Part shown: positions 55,935-64,000 of the stretch, in pieces
Layout: every line of letters begins with the position of its first letter
Position numbering within the stretch: position 1 is the first letter of the stretch
Source: Oscillospiraceae bacterium
GTDB taxonomy: Bacteria; Bacillota; Clostridia; Oscillospirales; Oscillospiraceae
NCBI GenBank assembly: GCA_017432615.1
Contig: JAFRIV010000017.1
Location: 1-64,000 of the forward strand
Direction: 5' to 3'
Length of the DNA: 64,000 nucleotides
The notes under the pieces: generated by a model
The model's input: the letters and a program-made list of their open reading frames with translations, nothing else
Databases searched by the model: none
Told to the model about the DNA's origin: nothing
Program-made: the position numbers and the translations under genes

Positions 55935-56804
55935 TCAGGAGTCTGTTCCCTGCATCAGCAATTCAAGAATTGTTTTTCCGACGCCTGCGGCATTATTGTC
56001 GCAGGCGGTTATTCTGTCTGCAGCGGAGCGAACAACAGCATCCCCATTGCACATGGCTATGCCGGTACCGGCGGTCTGAATCATAGCCAGATCATTGGAA
56101 TTGTCTCCAAAAGCAACGGAACACTCAACCGGGATTCCGAGAAGATGACAGAGCGTATTGAGGGCATGACCTTTATCAGCATCGGCAGCATTGATCTCAA
56201 TGTTGGAAGCCATGGAGGAAGTGGCTTTAACAGCGGGAAAAAGCCTGGGCAAAAGATCAATCTGGCTGAGACGGATTGCATTGTCCTTGTCCTGAAAGAA
56301 ATACTGAATCTTCTGAACGGCTTCTCCATTTTTCTGGACGTACTGTGGAAGATTCGGAACAGGGCGGCGGATACGCTTCATATACTGGACGTAATGCGCA
56401 TCAGAAACATAGTCCTGCAGACAGTCATACATGGACTGCGTCATGAGACCTTCATCCTGCATATAACAATCATACAGACAATCGAGTGTTTCAGCATATC
56501 GGAAAAGATCCAGTGCCAGAGTGTTGGAGAGATCTGCCGAAAAAAGCACACGATTCTCCTTTGCGTCGTATATACTGGCCCCGTTAATTAGAATAAAATA
56601 TCGCAAATAGGGTAATGAGCGGAATTCCTGCGGCAAACCGGCATAGAGCCTGCCCGTGGCAGGAACCGGGATGATGCCATGCGCTGCTGCGGCTTCAAGC
56701 GCCTGAAGATTTTGTGCGGGGATATGTTTTTCGTCATCTAAAAAGGTGCCGTCCAGATCAAAAGCGACCAGGCGGATCTCCGGAAGATTTCCTTGCTGTT
56801 TCAT
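55935..56804 (-). CDS. Cof-type HAD hydrolase
   Basis: HAD-IIB phosphatase of 289 residues: FDLDGTFLDDEK, PATGRLYAG, a cap-domain stretch, and FGDNSNDLAMIQTAG near the end. ATG 56804 (MKQQGN) has AAAAAGGAG about 10 nt before it; the upstream in-frame ATG at 56831 would include that site. It is convergent with the LysR gene and divergent from the TRAP genes. Substrate unknown. Confidence 0.9.
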   Translation of the reverse strand: MKQQGNLPEIRLVAFDLDGTFLDDEKHIPAQNLQALEAAAAHGIIPVPATGRLYAGLPQEFRSLPYLRYFILINGASIYDAKENRVLFSADLSNTLALDLFRYAETLDCLYDCYMQDEGLMTQSMYDCLQDYVSDAHYVQYMKRIRRPVPNLPQYVQKNGEAVQKIQYFFQDKDNAIRLSQIDLLPRLFPAVKATSSMASNIEINAADADKGHALNTLCHLLGIPVECSVAFGDNSNDLAMIQTAGTGIAMCNGDAVVRSAADRITACDNNAAGVGKTILELLMQGTDS

Positions 56805-56974
56805 GCTTTGCACACTCCTTTTTGCTGCCACTCATGATAGAACAAACTGGAAAAAAACGCAACAGATTTGTGTAAAATATCCAAAGAGAAACGCTGTCTC
56901 CATTAATATTTCGTTTTATTGCCAATAATTCATAAAAATATCAAAAATCATGATAATTTATGTTTTTTCCGTAT

Positions 56975-57003
56975 TTTACTTTTTTAAGGGATTATCGTAT
57001 TAT
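56975..57003 (+). promoter_or_regulatory. Promoter of the TAXI-TRAP operon
   Basis: TTTACT (56975-56980) and TATTAT (56998-57003) are 17 nt apart, within an AT-rich stretch (about 56870-57010) that separates two divergent genes. Confidence 0.5.
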
Positions 57004-57041
57004 TAAACCTGCAAAATTTTAAGAAAAGTGAGGAATTATCC

Positions 57042-58016
57042 ATGAAAAAGGTACTTTCCATTCTTTTGGCACTTTGCCTGGTTCTCTCTGTAGCGGCTGT
57101 TGCATTCGCTGATGCAGCGGCAAAAGACGGTGGATCGAAAATCATCTTTACGACTGGCGGCGAAGCCGGGACCTATTTTGGATTTGGTGGTGTTCTGGCA
57201 CAGAAGGTCAGCGAGGTTACCAGCACAAATGTAACAGCCACTGCCTCCGGTGGGTCTGCGGCTAACATTGATGCTCTGGATATGGGTGATGCACAGCTCG
57301 GTTTTTCCCAGTCTGACGTTCTGTCCTATGCGTATGAAGGTGTGCGTTCCTTTGAAGATCTCGGCGCGATTAACAATTTCTCCATCGTGGCACCTCTTTA
57401 TATGGAGCAGGTTCAGGTGGTCACCATGAATCCGGATATTAAAACGGTTGCTGATCTGAAGGGAAAGGCAGTTTCTATCGGAGCGGCAGGTTCCGGTGTT
57501 TACTTTAATGCAATCGATGTTCTGGGTGTTTATGGCCTGACAGAGGAAGATATCAAGCCTACCTACCAGTCCTTTGCCGACAGTGCAGAAGCCCTTCAGG
57601 ATGGCCAGATCGACGCTGCTTTCATCGTAGCCGGGGCACCGACTACCGCAGTAACTTCTCTTGCTACAACAAACAATGTCTATCTTGTCAGCCTGGATGA
57701 TGAGCACATCAATGCTTTGATTGAGGAATCTCCCTTCTATGCAAAAGCTGTGATTCCGGCAGAAACCTATAAAATGCCTGAGGATGCTACTACCGTTGCG
57801 GTCAGCGCAGTGGTGATTGCAGCGGATGATGTGGCAGATGCGGATGTGTACAACTTCCTGTTTGGCGTGTTTGAGAATCTTGATGCACTTGCTCAGATCC
57901 ATGATAAGGCAAACGAACTCAGCCTTGAGTTTGCTTCCTCTTTCTCCGGTGTTCCGTATCACAGTGGCGCTGTTGCCTACTTTGCCGACAAGGGGATTAC
58001 GGTTGAAGGCAAATAA
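57042..58016 (+). CDS. TAXI-family TRAP transporter solute receptor
   Basis: Extracellular receptor for a TRAP transporter. The signal peptide MKKVLSILLALCLVLSVAAVAFA is followed by KIIFTTGGEAGTYFGFGGVLAQKVSE, the TAXI family hallmark, and LKGKAVSIGAAGSGVYFNA. No lipobox. 324 residues, normal. Ligands of known members include glutamate and other carboxylates; here it is unknown. The permease follows after a terminator. Confidence 0.93.
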   Translation: MKKVLSILLALCLVLSVAAVAFADAAAKDGGSKIIFTTGGEAGTYFGFGGVLAQKVSEVTSTNVTATASGGSAANIDALDMGDAQLGFSQSDVLSYAYEGVRSFEDLGAINNFSIVAPLYMEQVQVVTMNPDIKTVADLKGKAVSIGAAGSGVYFNAIDVLGVYGLTEEDIKPTYQSFADSAEALQDGQIDAAFIVAGAPTTAVTSLATTNNVYLVSLDDEHINALIEESPFYAKAVIPAETYKMPEDATTVAVSAVVIAADDVADADVYNFLFGVFENLDALAQIHDKANELSLEFASSFSGVPYHSGAVAYFADKGITVEGK

Positions 58017-58029
58017 GATCTGATCCCCT

Positions 58030-58081
58030 AAATCATGCGGAAGCCCGCATCCTCTGTGGATGCGGGCAGCGTGATTTTTTT
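58030..58081 (+). terminator. Terminator between TRAP receptor and permease genes
   Basis: A 10-bp GC-rich stem (58043-58052 with 58058-58067) is extended below by pairing of 58030-58038 with 58069-58079, and followed by T7. The permease RBS lies just beyond, so the permease must depend on read-through. Confidence 0.85.
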
Positions 58082-58111
58082 GCTTCATTCTTTCGTAAAG
58101 GAGATCGTTTT

Positions 58112-60067
58112 GTGGCTAACAAAAATCCGGCAATCAACAATGAAACTGCCAGTGCAGAAGAACTGATGAAGAAATATGACAGGGAATCCAACGTCCGTAT
58201 CTGGGAGGGCATTCCCGCCAAAATCATCCGGACTATCTGTGCTGCTTTTTCCGTGTACTGCATCTGGGTGACGCTGTTTAGCACCATGATGCCGGAGGAG
58301 AAGCTGAATCTCTTCCTCGGGCTGATTCTGGTCATCGGATATCTGAATTATCCGGTCAGCAAGAAACATGTCCGGGCTAATTATATCCCATGGTACGATA
58401 TTGTAATTATGATAGCGGGTGCAATACCCTTCTTCTACTGTGCATTGCATGCACACTCTATTATCAAACTGGCAGCCCGTGTGACCAGAGATCCGAAAAT
58501 GGTTGTTATGGCAATTGTTGCTATCCTTGCCTATATGGAACTTTGCAGAAGATGCGTCGGGATTCCAATCCTTTGCGTTGTAGGTGTTTTGCTGGCCTAT
58601 GCTTTCGCCAATGTGCGTTTCGGAAAAGTAATCTATGATCTTTTCTATACGACAACGGGGATCATGAGCACACCGATCAACGTCTGCGCGAAGTATATCG
58701 TAGTATTTATTATCTTCGGGGCTTTCTTGGAACGAACCGGGATATCAAACTTCTTTATCAATCTGGCCAATTCCATGGCTGGGGCGTCCTCCGGCGGTCC
58801 GGCAAAGGTAGCGGTGATTTCCTCGGCACTGTGCGGTATGGTTTCCGGATCGTCTGTAGGAAACACGGTAACAACAGGTTCTGTGACGATCCCAATGATG
58901 AAGAAGACGGGATATAAGCCGGAATTTGCCGGAGCAGTGGAAGCTGCTGCTTCCACCGGCGGGCAGATTATGCCGCCGATCATGGGCGCAGCTGCGTTTT
59001 TGATGGCAGAGTATATGGGCATCCCATACGGGCAGGTCGCGTTGAAGGCTGTCCTGCCGGCGGTTCTCTATTTTGCGGGGATTTACATTGCTGTCCATCT
59101 GGAAGCAAAAAAACTGGGGTTGAAAGGAATTCCCAGAGACGAACTGCCAAAGTTCCGGCAGCTTCTGCCTAAGATCTATCTGCTTTTGCCCCTGGTGATC
59201 TTGGTATATCTGGTGGCTACCAATAAACGGACGATGCAGTTTTCAGCTGCTGTGGCAATCGGGGCAACGATTTTAGTCGGGCTTTACAACAATCTGATTA
59301 CTATTGCAACAAAAAGCCAGGACAAAAGTGATAATCTGACACTGGAGCGTTTTGTCGATGCACTGGAAGCAGGCGCAAAAAGCACGGTTACCGTTGCGGT
59401 TGCCTGTGCTATGGCAGGACTTGTAGCAGGTTCCATCACCACAACCGGGCTCGCTTCCAAATTGATCACTGCCATTGTTACGATCTCCGGAGGGCGTGTT
59501 CTGATTGCACTTGTGCTGACAATGCTCTGCTGCATCGTACTTGGCATGGGTGTACCGACAACGGCGAACTATTGCATTATGGCATCTACCTGTGCACCGA
59601 TTCTGATCACCATTGGGGTCCCGCAGGTTGCGGCACATTTCTTTGTGTTTTATTTCGGTATCGTGGCGGATATCACACCTCCAGTCGCGCTGGCTGCATA
59701 TGCGGGGTCTGCCATTGCAAAGGCGCCTCCAATGAAAACAGCTTTTAATGCAACAAAACTGGCTATCGCAGCATTCATCGTACCTTATATTTTTGCCATG
59801 AACCCTGCCATGCTGCTGATCGATACGACAGCAATCCAGGTCGTTCTGGTGGTGGTCTCTTCTATCATCGGAATTTTTGGAGTTGCCGCCGGATTGAACG
59901 GTTATCTGTTCCGGCCTCTAAATTTTCTTTTCAGAGGAATGTTGATAATTGCCGGACTGCTGATGATGGATCCGAACCCTGTGACGGATGTAATTGGTTT
60001 AGCGTTGATGGCAGTTGTATTTGCACTGCAGTATTTTGGAGCAAAAAAGTCAGATACAGCAGGCTGA
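58112..60067 (+). CDS. TRAP transporter fused permease (DctQM type)
   Basis: Membrane part of the TAXI-TRAP system, with the small (DctQ-like, about 1-150) and large (DctM-like) subunits fused, as usual for TAXI systems. Large-subunit motifs are GMVSGSSVGNTVTTGSVTIPMMKKTGYKPEFAGAVEAAASTGGQIMPPIMGAAAFLMAE in pieces and GMGVPTTANYCIMA. 651 residues and about 16 TM segments. Transport should be driven by an ion gradient, not ATP. GTG 58112 is the start, with AAAGGAG 8 nt before it. Confidence 0.93.
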   Translation: MANKNPAINNETASAEELMKKYDRESNVRIWEGIPAKIIRTICAAFSVYCIWVTLFSTMMPEEKLNLFLGLILVIGYLNYPVSKKHVRANYIPWYDIVIMIAGAIPFFYCALHAHSIIKLAARVTRDPKMVVMAIVAILAYMELCRRCVGIPILCVVGVLLAYAFANVRFGKVIYDLFYTTTGIMSTPINVCAKYIVVFIIFGAFLERTGISNFFINLANSMAGASSGGPAKVAVISSALCGMVSGSSVGNTVTTGSVTIPMMKKTGYKPEFAGAVEAAASTGGQIMPPIMGAAAFLMAEYMGIPYGQVALKAVLPAVLYFAGIYIAVHLEAKKLGLKGIPRDELPKFRQLLPKIYLLLPLVILVYLVATNKRTMQFSAAVAIGATILVGLYNNLITIATKSQDKSDNLTLERFVDALEAGAKSTVTVAVACAMAGLVAGSITTTGLASKLITAIVTISGGRVLIALVLTMLCCIVLGMGVPTTANYCIMASTCAPILITIGVPQVAAHFFVFYFGIVADITPPVALAAYAGSAIAKAPPMKTAFNATKLAIAAFIVPYIFAMNPAMLLIDTTAIQVVLVVVSSIIGIFGVAAGLNGYLFRPLNFLFRGMLIIAGLLMMDPNPVTDVIGLALMAVVFALQYFGAKKSDTAG

Positions 60068-60090
60068 TTATGAGCAATGATGAATAAAAC

Positions 60091-60126
60091 CTGGCGGTTT
60101 CCTGTAAAATCAAAGGAAACCGCCAG
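60091..60126. terminator. Hairpin after the TRAP permease gene
   Basis: A perfect 13-bp stem (60091-60103 with 60114-60126). The plus-strand side lacks a T run, so it may only protect mRNA or end transcription weakly. Confidence 0.6.
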
Positions 60127-60149
60127 ATTGACTATATAAAAGGAGAGAT

Positions 60150-60992
60150 ATGAAACGAACTGTCGCTGCAGTTATTATGCTGCTGTTTTTTCTGCTTTCC
60201 TGTTGTGCTTATGCGGAGATTAAACCGGCTTATCCCATTCTTTTTACCTATTATCGGCAGATCGGCTGGGGAGACCGGGTTGAGGTCGGCTATATTGACA
60301 GTCAGGGAGAACTCTGGGGATTGAGCGGGTATGATTCTCAGCTTCACTGGCCTTACAGCACGGATGCACAGTTTATGTTCCTGCAGGAAAATCAATTTAA
60401 AAATCTTGGTAAACTGGGACATGATGACCTGTTCGACCTGAAAAGCCTTATCAATGCTGTTGAAGTATTTGACGGAAAAACAAGTCATACAGCTAACGAT
60501 GCCGGAATTGAGCGCACCTATGCGATCCGGTACAGCACTGAAGGGGAACCGGAGTTCATTCTTCTTGGTATGTCAGGCGATAATATGTTTGAGAATCCGG
60601 ATCCGAATGCACAGGGCCTCTACCTCGCTGTTCACAGGATGTTTCCGAATGTTACTCATTATGCCGGCCTCATGGGACCGTCTGGATTTATCCCTGTAAG
60701 TCTCACTTCGTTTTGCCATCTCGGTGACCTTAACGGTGCGACGGTCAAAGCCTTTTACATGGACTGTGAAGGGGGGCCGGTGGAGAGAGAGCTCAGTGCT
60801 GACGAGCAGGCAAAGATCCTATACACGGTTATGAACAGTGTGGTAACCGGAAAAGTCAGCGCAGCTGACACTACCGGCGGCTATACAGATTATGGATTTT
60901 ATAAGGGAGAGGAATATCTGGGGCATATCAGCATATACAATGAGTATTGCTATCATTCTGACGGAATGTATTCAATTGAAATAAGAAAATAA
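60150..60992 (+). CDS. Exported protein of unknown function
   Basis: 280 residues, not recognised. The N-terminal signal MKRTVAAVIMLLFFLLSCCAYAEIKP could be cut after AYA, or be a lipobox at LLSC. The mature part is mixed alpha/beta with many aromatic residues; cysteines at about 194, 207 and 267 could pair. The RBS AAAGGAGAG is 5-6 nt from the ATG. It stands between the TRAP permease and fhs, with no obvious partner. Confidence 0.75.
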   Translation: MKRTVAAVIMLLFFLLSCCAYAEIKPAYPILFTYYRQIGWGDRVEVGYIDSQGELWGLSGYDSQLHWPYSTDAQFMFLQENQFKNLGKLGHDDLFDLKSLINAVEVFDGKTSHTANDAGIERTYAIRYSTEGEPEFILLGMSGDNMFENPDPNAQGLYLAVHRMFPNVTHYAGLMGPSGFIPVSLTSFCHLGDLNGATVKAFYMDCEGGPVERELSADEQAKILYTVMNSVVTGKVSAADTTGGYTDYGFYKGEEYLGHISIYNEYCYHSDGMYSIEIRK

Positions 60993-61061
60993 AGGAAGCA
61001 ATTGTATCTGATCATGCTGTAGTGTTCAGTTCACTTGGCTCATTGGCATTGGCCTTCCTTT

Positions 61062-62822
61062 TCAGAAAAGCCCGGTGACTTCGCCTGTTTCGGTGTTTAT
61101 ATCGACTCGGCGATAAGCCGGGTTGCTGCCGGTACCGGGCATCATGCTGATGTCACCTGCAACTGGGCAGAGGAATTCTGCCCCCCTGTATTCCAGCACA
61201 TCCCGCACCGGCAGACGCCATCCTTTCGGAACCCCCTTGCATTTCGGGTCGTGAGAAAGAGAGAGATGGGTTTTCACCATCATCGTGTGAAAACGAGAAT
61301 AAAGGGGATCGGCTTCAAAACGGCGAGCCTTCTCAAGAGCGAGCGGCGCCCAGTCGACCCCTTCAGCACCGTATACTTCTGCAGCAATACGCTGTACGCG
61401 CTCACGAAACGGTGTTTCAGGGGAATATAACGGATGTAATTCGGATGTCTCTTCGCAAGCATCCATAACTGTCCGGGCAAGCTCAACTGCCCCTGCCCCG
61501 CCATACTGCCAGTGTTCGGAAAGCGCGCAGCGAACTCCGTGCTCTTCACACCTCCGTCGAAGAAGGCGGACTTCATTTTCTGTATCTGTTGCAAAACGAT
61601 TGATGCAGACCACCGGCGTGATACCGGATTTCTTAACGGTATTGACATGATGAAAAAGGTTCTCACATCCCTTTTCCAACAGAGAAAGATCCTCTTTCTG
61701 ATAGGCATCCGGGATTGGCCTTCCCGGAGCAACTTCCGGGCCGCCGCCGTGGTTTTTCAGCGCACGGACGGTTGCAACGATGACGGAACAATCCGGTTTC
61801 AGGCCGGAAAGCGCACATTTGACATTCCAGAATTTTTCAAACCCGATATCTGCGGCAAAGCCCGATTCCGTGACATGGTAGTCAAAAAGCTTCAGGCCAA
61901 GGCGGTCACCAATGATAGAAGACTGGCCGATGGCAATATTGGCGAAAGGACCGGCATGCACGAGACAGGGCTGGTGTTCAGTTGTATAGCAAAGAGTCGG
62001 ATGAATGGTATCGCGCATCCAGGCCGTCATGGCACCGGCTACTTCCAGATCTTCAGTAGTAACAGGAACGCCATGTTTATCATAGGCAAGGACAATCTTT
62101 CCGATACGGCTGCGCAGATCATTCAGGTCCTGAACGATGGCGAGAATTGCCATGAGTTCAGAAGATACGGCAATGTTTGCCTGTGTTTGCATTCGGAACC
62201 CGGACATCGTCCCCTCGCCAAGGCCGATTTCCATTTTTCGCAGTGCCTGACAGCAGAAATCCAGAACAAAACTCCATTCGATTCGGGCAGGATCGATGTC
62301 CAGACGGCGCAGCCCAATGGAAGCAAGCTTCTCGTCGGAATAGTTTCGCTCGTGCTGCATACGGGCATTCAGGGCTGTCATGGCGAGATTGTGCGCGTTC
62401 ATGATGGCATTGATATCCCCCGTCAGGCCGAGAGAAAACTCCGTCATCGGAATGAGAAGAGCATTGCCGCCGCCGGCAGCAGAACCTTTCACGTTCATGG
62501 TAGGTCCGCCGGAAGGCTGACGAAGACAGCCGCCGGCTTTCAAGCCAAGTTTTCCAAGCCCTTCCATGAGACCGATGGAGGTGGTCGATTTCCCCTCCCC
62601 AAGCGGCGTCGGGGTAATAGCGGTCACTTCAATATACTTGCCGTTGGGCTTATCTTTAAGACGGTCCAGAATACGGAGGGCATGCAGCTTCGGCGTTTTG
62701 CCGTAGGGGAGGATCTCTTCCGGCAGCAGACCAAGTTCTTTTTGATAAACATCGATGGAAGGCAGGGAAGCCTCGGCAGCACGTGCAATTTCCCAGTCTT
62801 TATAGATACATGGATCGAGCAT
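61062..62822 (-). CDS. fhs: Formate--tetrahydrofolate ligase
   Basis: Makes 10-formyl-THF from formate, THF and ATP for purine synthesis, and in acetogens for the methyl branch of the Wood-Ljungdahl pathway. The P-loop is [14 protein letters not shown]; other motifs are [20 protein letters not shown] in pieces, [15 protein letters not shown] and [18 protein letters not shown] 62822 follows AGAAGGAG; the in-frame extension to 62909 lacks an RBS. At 586 residues it is longer than the common bacterial form (about 556) and its middle ([14 protein letters not shown]) resembles a separate long clade. No folD or fchA is near. Confidence 0.95.
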   Translation of the reverse strand: MLDPCIYKDWEIARAAEASLPSIDVYQKELGLLPEEILPYGKTPKLHALRILDRLKDKPNGKYIEVTAITPTPLGEGKSTTSIGLMEGLGKLGLKAGGCLRQPSGGPTMNVKGSAAGGGNALLIPMTEFSLGLTGDINAIMNAHNLAMTALNARMQHERNYSDEKLASIGLRRLDIDPARIEWSFVLDFCCQALRKMEIGLGEGTMSGFRMQTQANIAVSSELMAILAIVQDLNDLRSRIGKIVLAYDKHGVPVTTEDLEVAGAMTAWMRDTIHPTLCYTTEHQPCLVHAGPFANIAIGQSSIIGDRLGLKLFDYHVTESGFAADIGFEKFWNVKCALSGLKPDCSVIVATVRALKNHGGGPEVAPGRPIPDAYQKEDLSLLEKGCENLFHHVNTVKKSGITPVVCINRFATDTENEVRLLRRRCEEHGVRCALSEHWQYGGAGAVELARTVMDACEETSELHPLYSPETPFRERVQRIAAEVYGAEGVDWAPLALEKARRFEADPLYSRFHTMMVKTHLSLSHDPKCKGVPKGWRLPVRDVLEYRGAEFLCPVAGDISMMPGTGSNPAYRRVDINTETGEVTGLF

Positions 62823-62969
62823 ATACGATTCTCCTTCTGTCACTGGTTGCCTACCAGTATAACATAACCCATGGGTATTTAAAAGATTTCTGCAATAAGA
62901 TTTCTGCAATCGGTTTCGGATGGTGTTTGTAAAAAATGATGAAAAAGCATGAAAAAACAGAGATTTTTA

Positions 62970-62998
62970 TTGCAGATAGATGTTTTTTCTATTATACT
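62970..62998 (+). promoter_or_regulatory. Promoter of the exported protein gene at 63042
   Basis: TTGCAG (62970-62975) and TATACT (62993-62998) are 17 nt apart. Confidence 0.75.
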
Positions 62999-63041
62999 GT
63001 TTTCAGGGTCATCCCATAAAAAACAGAAAGGAAGTTTTCCG

Positions 63042-63659
63042 ATGAAAAAACTGATATCCGTATTTCTTGTACTGGCACTTGTTTTTGCAGCTGCGGGAAC
63101 CACAGCTCTTGCTGCATCGAGCAAATTTGACCGTTCTATTTTTGAAAACAGCACGAAATTTTCCAAAGAAGGTTTTGGATGGAAACTGATCGGCGGGTAT
63201 GTTGAGCGCTTTAACGAGGGTACAGTTTCCGTAAGAGCGATGCTGTTTGATAATTACATCAAACAGGGATGGGGGCCGGAACTGAGAGTTGAGTTTTATA
63301 ATCCCGGAATCAGAGATTATGAGGAAGTAACGGCCTTCCGGGCCAATGTGGACGACGTCCTGTATTCTTTTGATAATCTGGAGTATAATGACGCAGAGGA
63401 TGTGCACGGAGGCAGTGTGTTCGGAGGAACGGTTTATCCGGCGTTCCTGCAGGCGATTCTTGATGCCAAGAATGTTGCATTTCAGATCGAATATGAAGAT
63501 ATGTACGGCAGAACGAACACGCTGACGATCGAACATGTTCATACCGGCGATCTTTCTGAGCTGAAAGATATGGCAACCTATCTGTTCCGTTCCAAGGCCT
63601 TTTCCGTGGATACGGATCCGGAAGGGAACGACAAGTATTACGGGGCATCCATTTCCTGA
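63042..63659 (+). CDS. Small exported protein of unknown function
   Basis: 205 residues, not recognised. The signal peptide MKKLISVFLVLALVFAAAGTTALA is followed by a mature part of about 181 residues, acidic and beta-rich, without cysteine. ATG 63042 has AAAGGAAG upstream and a promoter 44 nt before; a longer frame from 62949 crosses the -35 box and is rejected. It has its own promoter and terminator, so it is monocistronic. Confidence 0.75.
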   Translation: MKKLISVFLVLALVFAAAGTTALAASSKFDRSIFENSTKFSKEGFGWKLIGGYVERFNEGTVSVRAMLFDNYIKQGWGPELRVEFYNPGIRDYEEVTAFRANVDDVLYSFDNLEYNDAEDVHGGSVFGGTVYPAFLQAILDAKNVAFQIEYEDMYGRTNTLTIEHVHTGDLSELKDMATYLFRSKAFSVDTDPEGNDKYYGASIS

Positions 63660-63691
63660 GCGAGGAGTTACAGAGCATAGACAGAATAATG

Positions 63692-63720
63692 GCGGGAGCT
63701 GAAAAAAGCTTCCGCTTTTT
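63692..63720 (+). terminator. Terminator of the 63042 gene
   Basis: A 9-bp stem with one wobble (63692-63700 with 63707-63715), 6-nt loop, then five T. Confidence 0.8.
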
Positions 63721-63741
63721 ATACTTGTGAGAGAAAATTAT

Positions 63742-63770
63742 TTGACAAGTCGGCCGGTATCTTTTACAAT
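63742..63770 (+). promoter_or_regulatory. Promoter of the gene at 63875
   Basis: TTGACA (63742-63747) and TACAAT (63765-63770), 17-nt spacer. The leader of about 97 nt holds two small hairpins (GGCC/GGCC near 63797 and GGAAC/GTTCC near 63823). Confidence 0.8.
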
Positions 63771-63874
63771 AAAAAGTTGCATAGGGAGAGGAAACGGCCA
63801 GGCGGCCAGTTGCCCGAGAAAGGAACATCAAGTTCCATTTTACCCAAATTGAAGGAAATAAAAGGAGATTTTCA

Positions 63875-64000
63875 TTGGAAAACAGACAAAGTGAGAATAA
63901 AATCGGCAGGATTTATTTGATAGATTTTGAAAATGTGCATGAGCAGGGACTGATAGGAATTGCCAAACTCCCTCCGGAGGATACGGTGCATCTTTTCTAT
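63875..64000 (+). CDS. PIN/NYN-like domain protein, 5' part only
   Basis: The frame runs off the window after 42 codons. The start is TTG 63875 with AAAGGAG 7 nt before. The visible part, RIYLIDFENVHEQGLIGIAKLPPEDTVHLFY read in pieces, has an aspartate after a hydrophobic strand and the D-x-E-N motif typical of NYN/PIN-like nuclease domains in Firmicutes. Function, probably RNA cleavage, is inferred. Confidence 0.6.
   Translation, partial: MENRQSENKIGRIYLIDFENVHEQGLIGIAKLPPEDTVHLFY

Noticed and set aside
61512..62867. 451-codon open frame opposite fhs
   Set aside because: Shadow of fhs; it runs past the fhs start into its RBS region without signals of its own.
1..64000. tRNA, rRNA, CRISPR, prophage or defence system
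   Set aside because: No CCA-ended cloverleaf, rRNA core sequence, spaced repeat array, integrase, transposase or restriction gene was seen on either strand.

Overview
The window reads as chromosomal DNA of a Gram-positive, anaerobic, gut-type Clostridia. Supporting this are strong SigA-type promoters with 17-nt spacers, AGGAGG-like ribosome sites, a type III glutamine synthetase, ANTAR control, and a NifS/NifU pair. A CnaB-repeat surface protein and substrate-binding proteins with 'LVMVLSLASFA'-like signal peptides suggest the Christensenellales, but that rank is a guess. I saw no rRNA, tRNA, CRISPR array, phage module or insertion sequence.

Layout. 1-1.9 kb: 3' end of a surface protein with pilin-type and CnaB domains. 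2.1-8.6 kb: lon, a cysteine desulfurase/Fe-S scaffold pair, a threonine aldolase and mnmA. 8.6-15.2 kb: a glutamine operon of GSIII, asnB, an N-acetyl sugar amidotransferase-like gene and pyrG. It is followed by two decayed gene ends (guaA and an M13 peptidase) and a TlpA-like exported thioredoxin. 16.8-26.1 kb, all minus strand: glmS, GSI plus an ANTAR regulator, then a livJHMGF branched-chain amino acid transporter with a cytidylate kinase-like gene at its end. 26.4-36.3 kb, plus strand: C69 dipeptidase, HAD phosphatase, DEDDh exonuclease, a small pseudogene, an AlkZ-related protein, a domain-swapped GH3 glycosidase, a SUV3-type RNA helicase and an aminotransferase. 36.4-44 kb, minus: oppBCDFA with a D-aminoacylase. 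44-53.4 kb: typA, yfbR, a VanY-type carboxypeptidase, then secA-pgeF-solute binding lipoprotein-cdd. 53.5-60.1 kb: DUF1846, a LysR regulator, a HAD phosphatase and a TAXI-TRAP transporter. 60.1-64 kb: two exported unknowns, fhs and the start of a PIN/NYN-like gene.

The most interesting point is a shared RNA element. The leaders of the GSIII operon (8671-8720) and of glmS (26160-26217) both begin, about 10-12 nt after the -10 box, with a hairpin GAGAC-AYUGGC-GUCUC. Its hexaloop has A at position 1 and G at position 4, as in known ANTAR targets. In both leaders this hairpin competes with an intrinsic terminator placed before the gene. An ANTAR protein with a degenerate receiver is encoded beside GSI, about 3 kb from glmS. 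I infer an antitermination regulon that joins glutamine synthesis to its main sinks. glmS here has no visible glmS ribozyme. The liv operon also carries a terminator in its leader, but without the shared hairpin.
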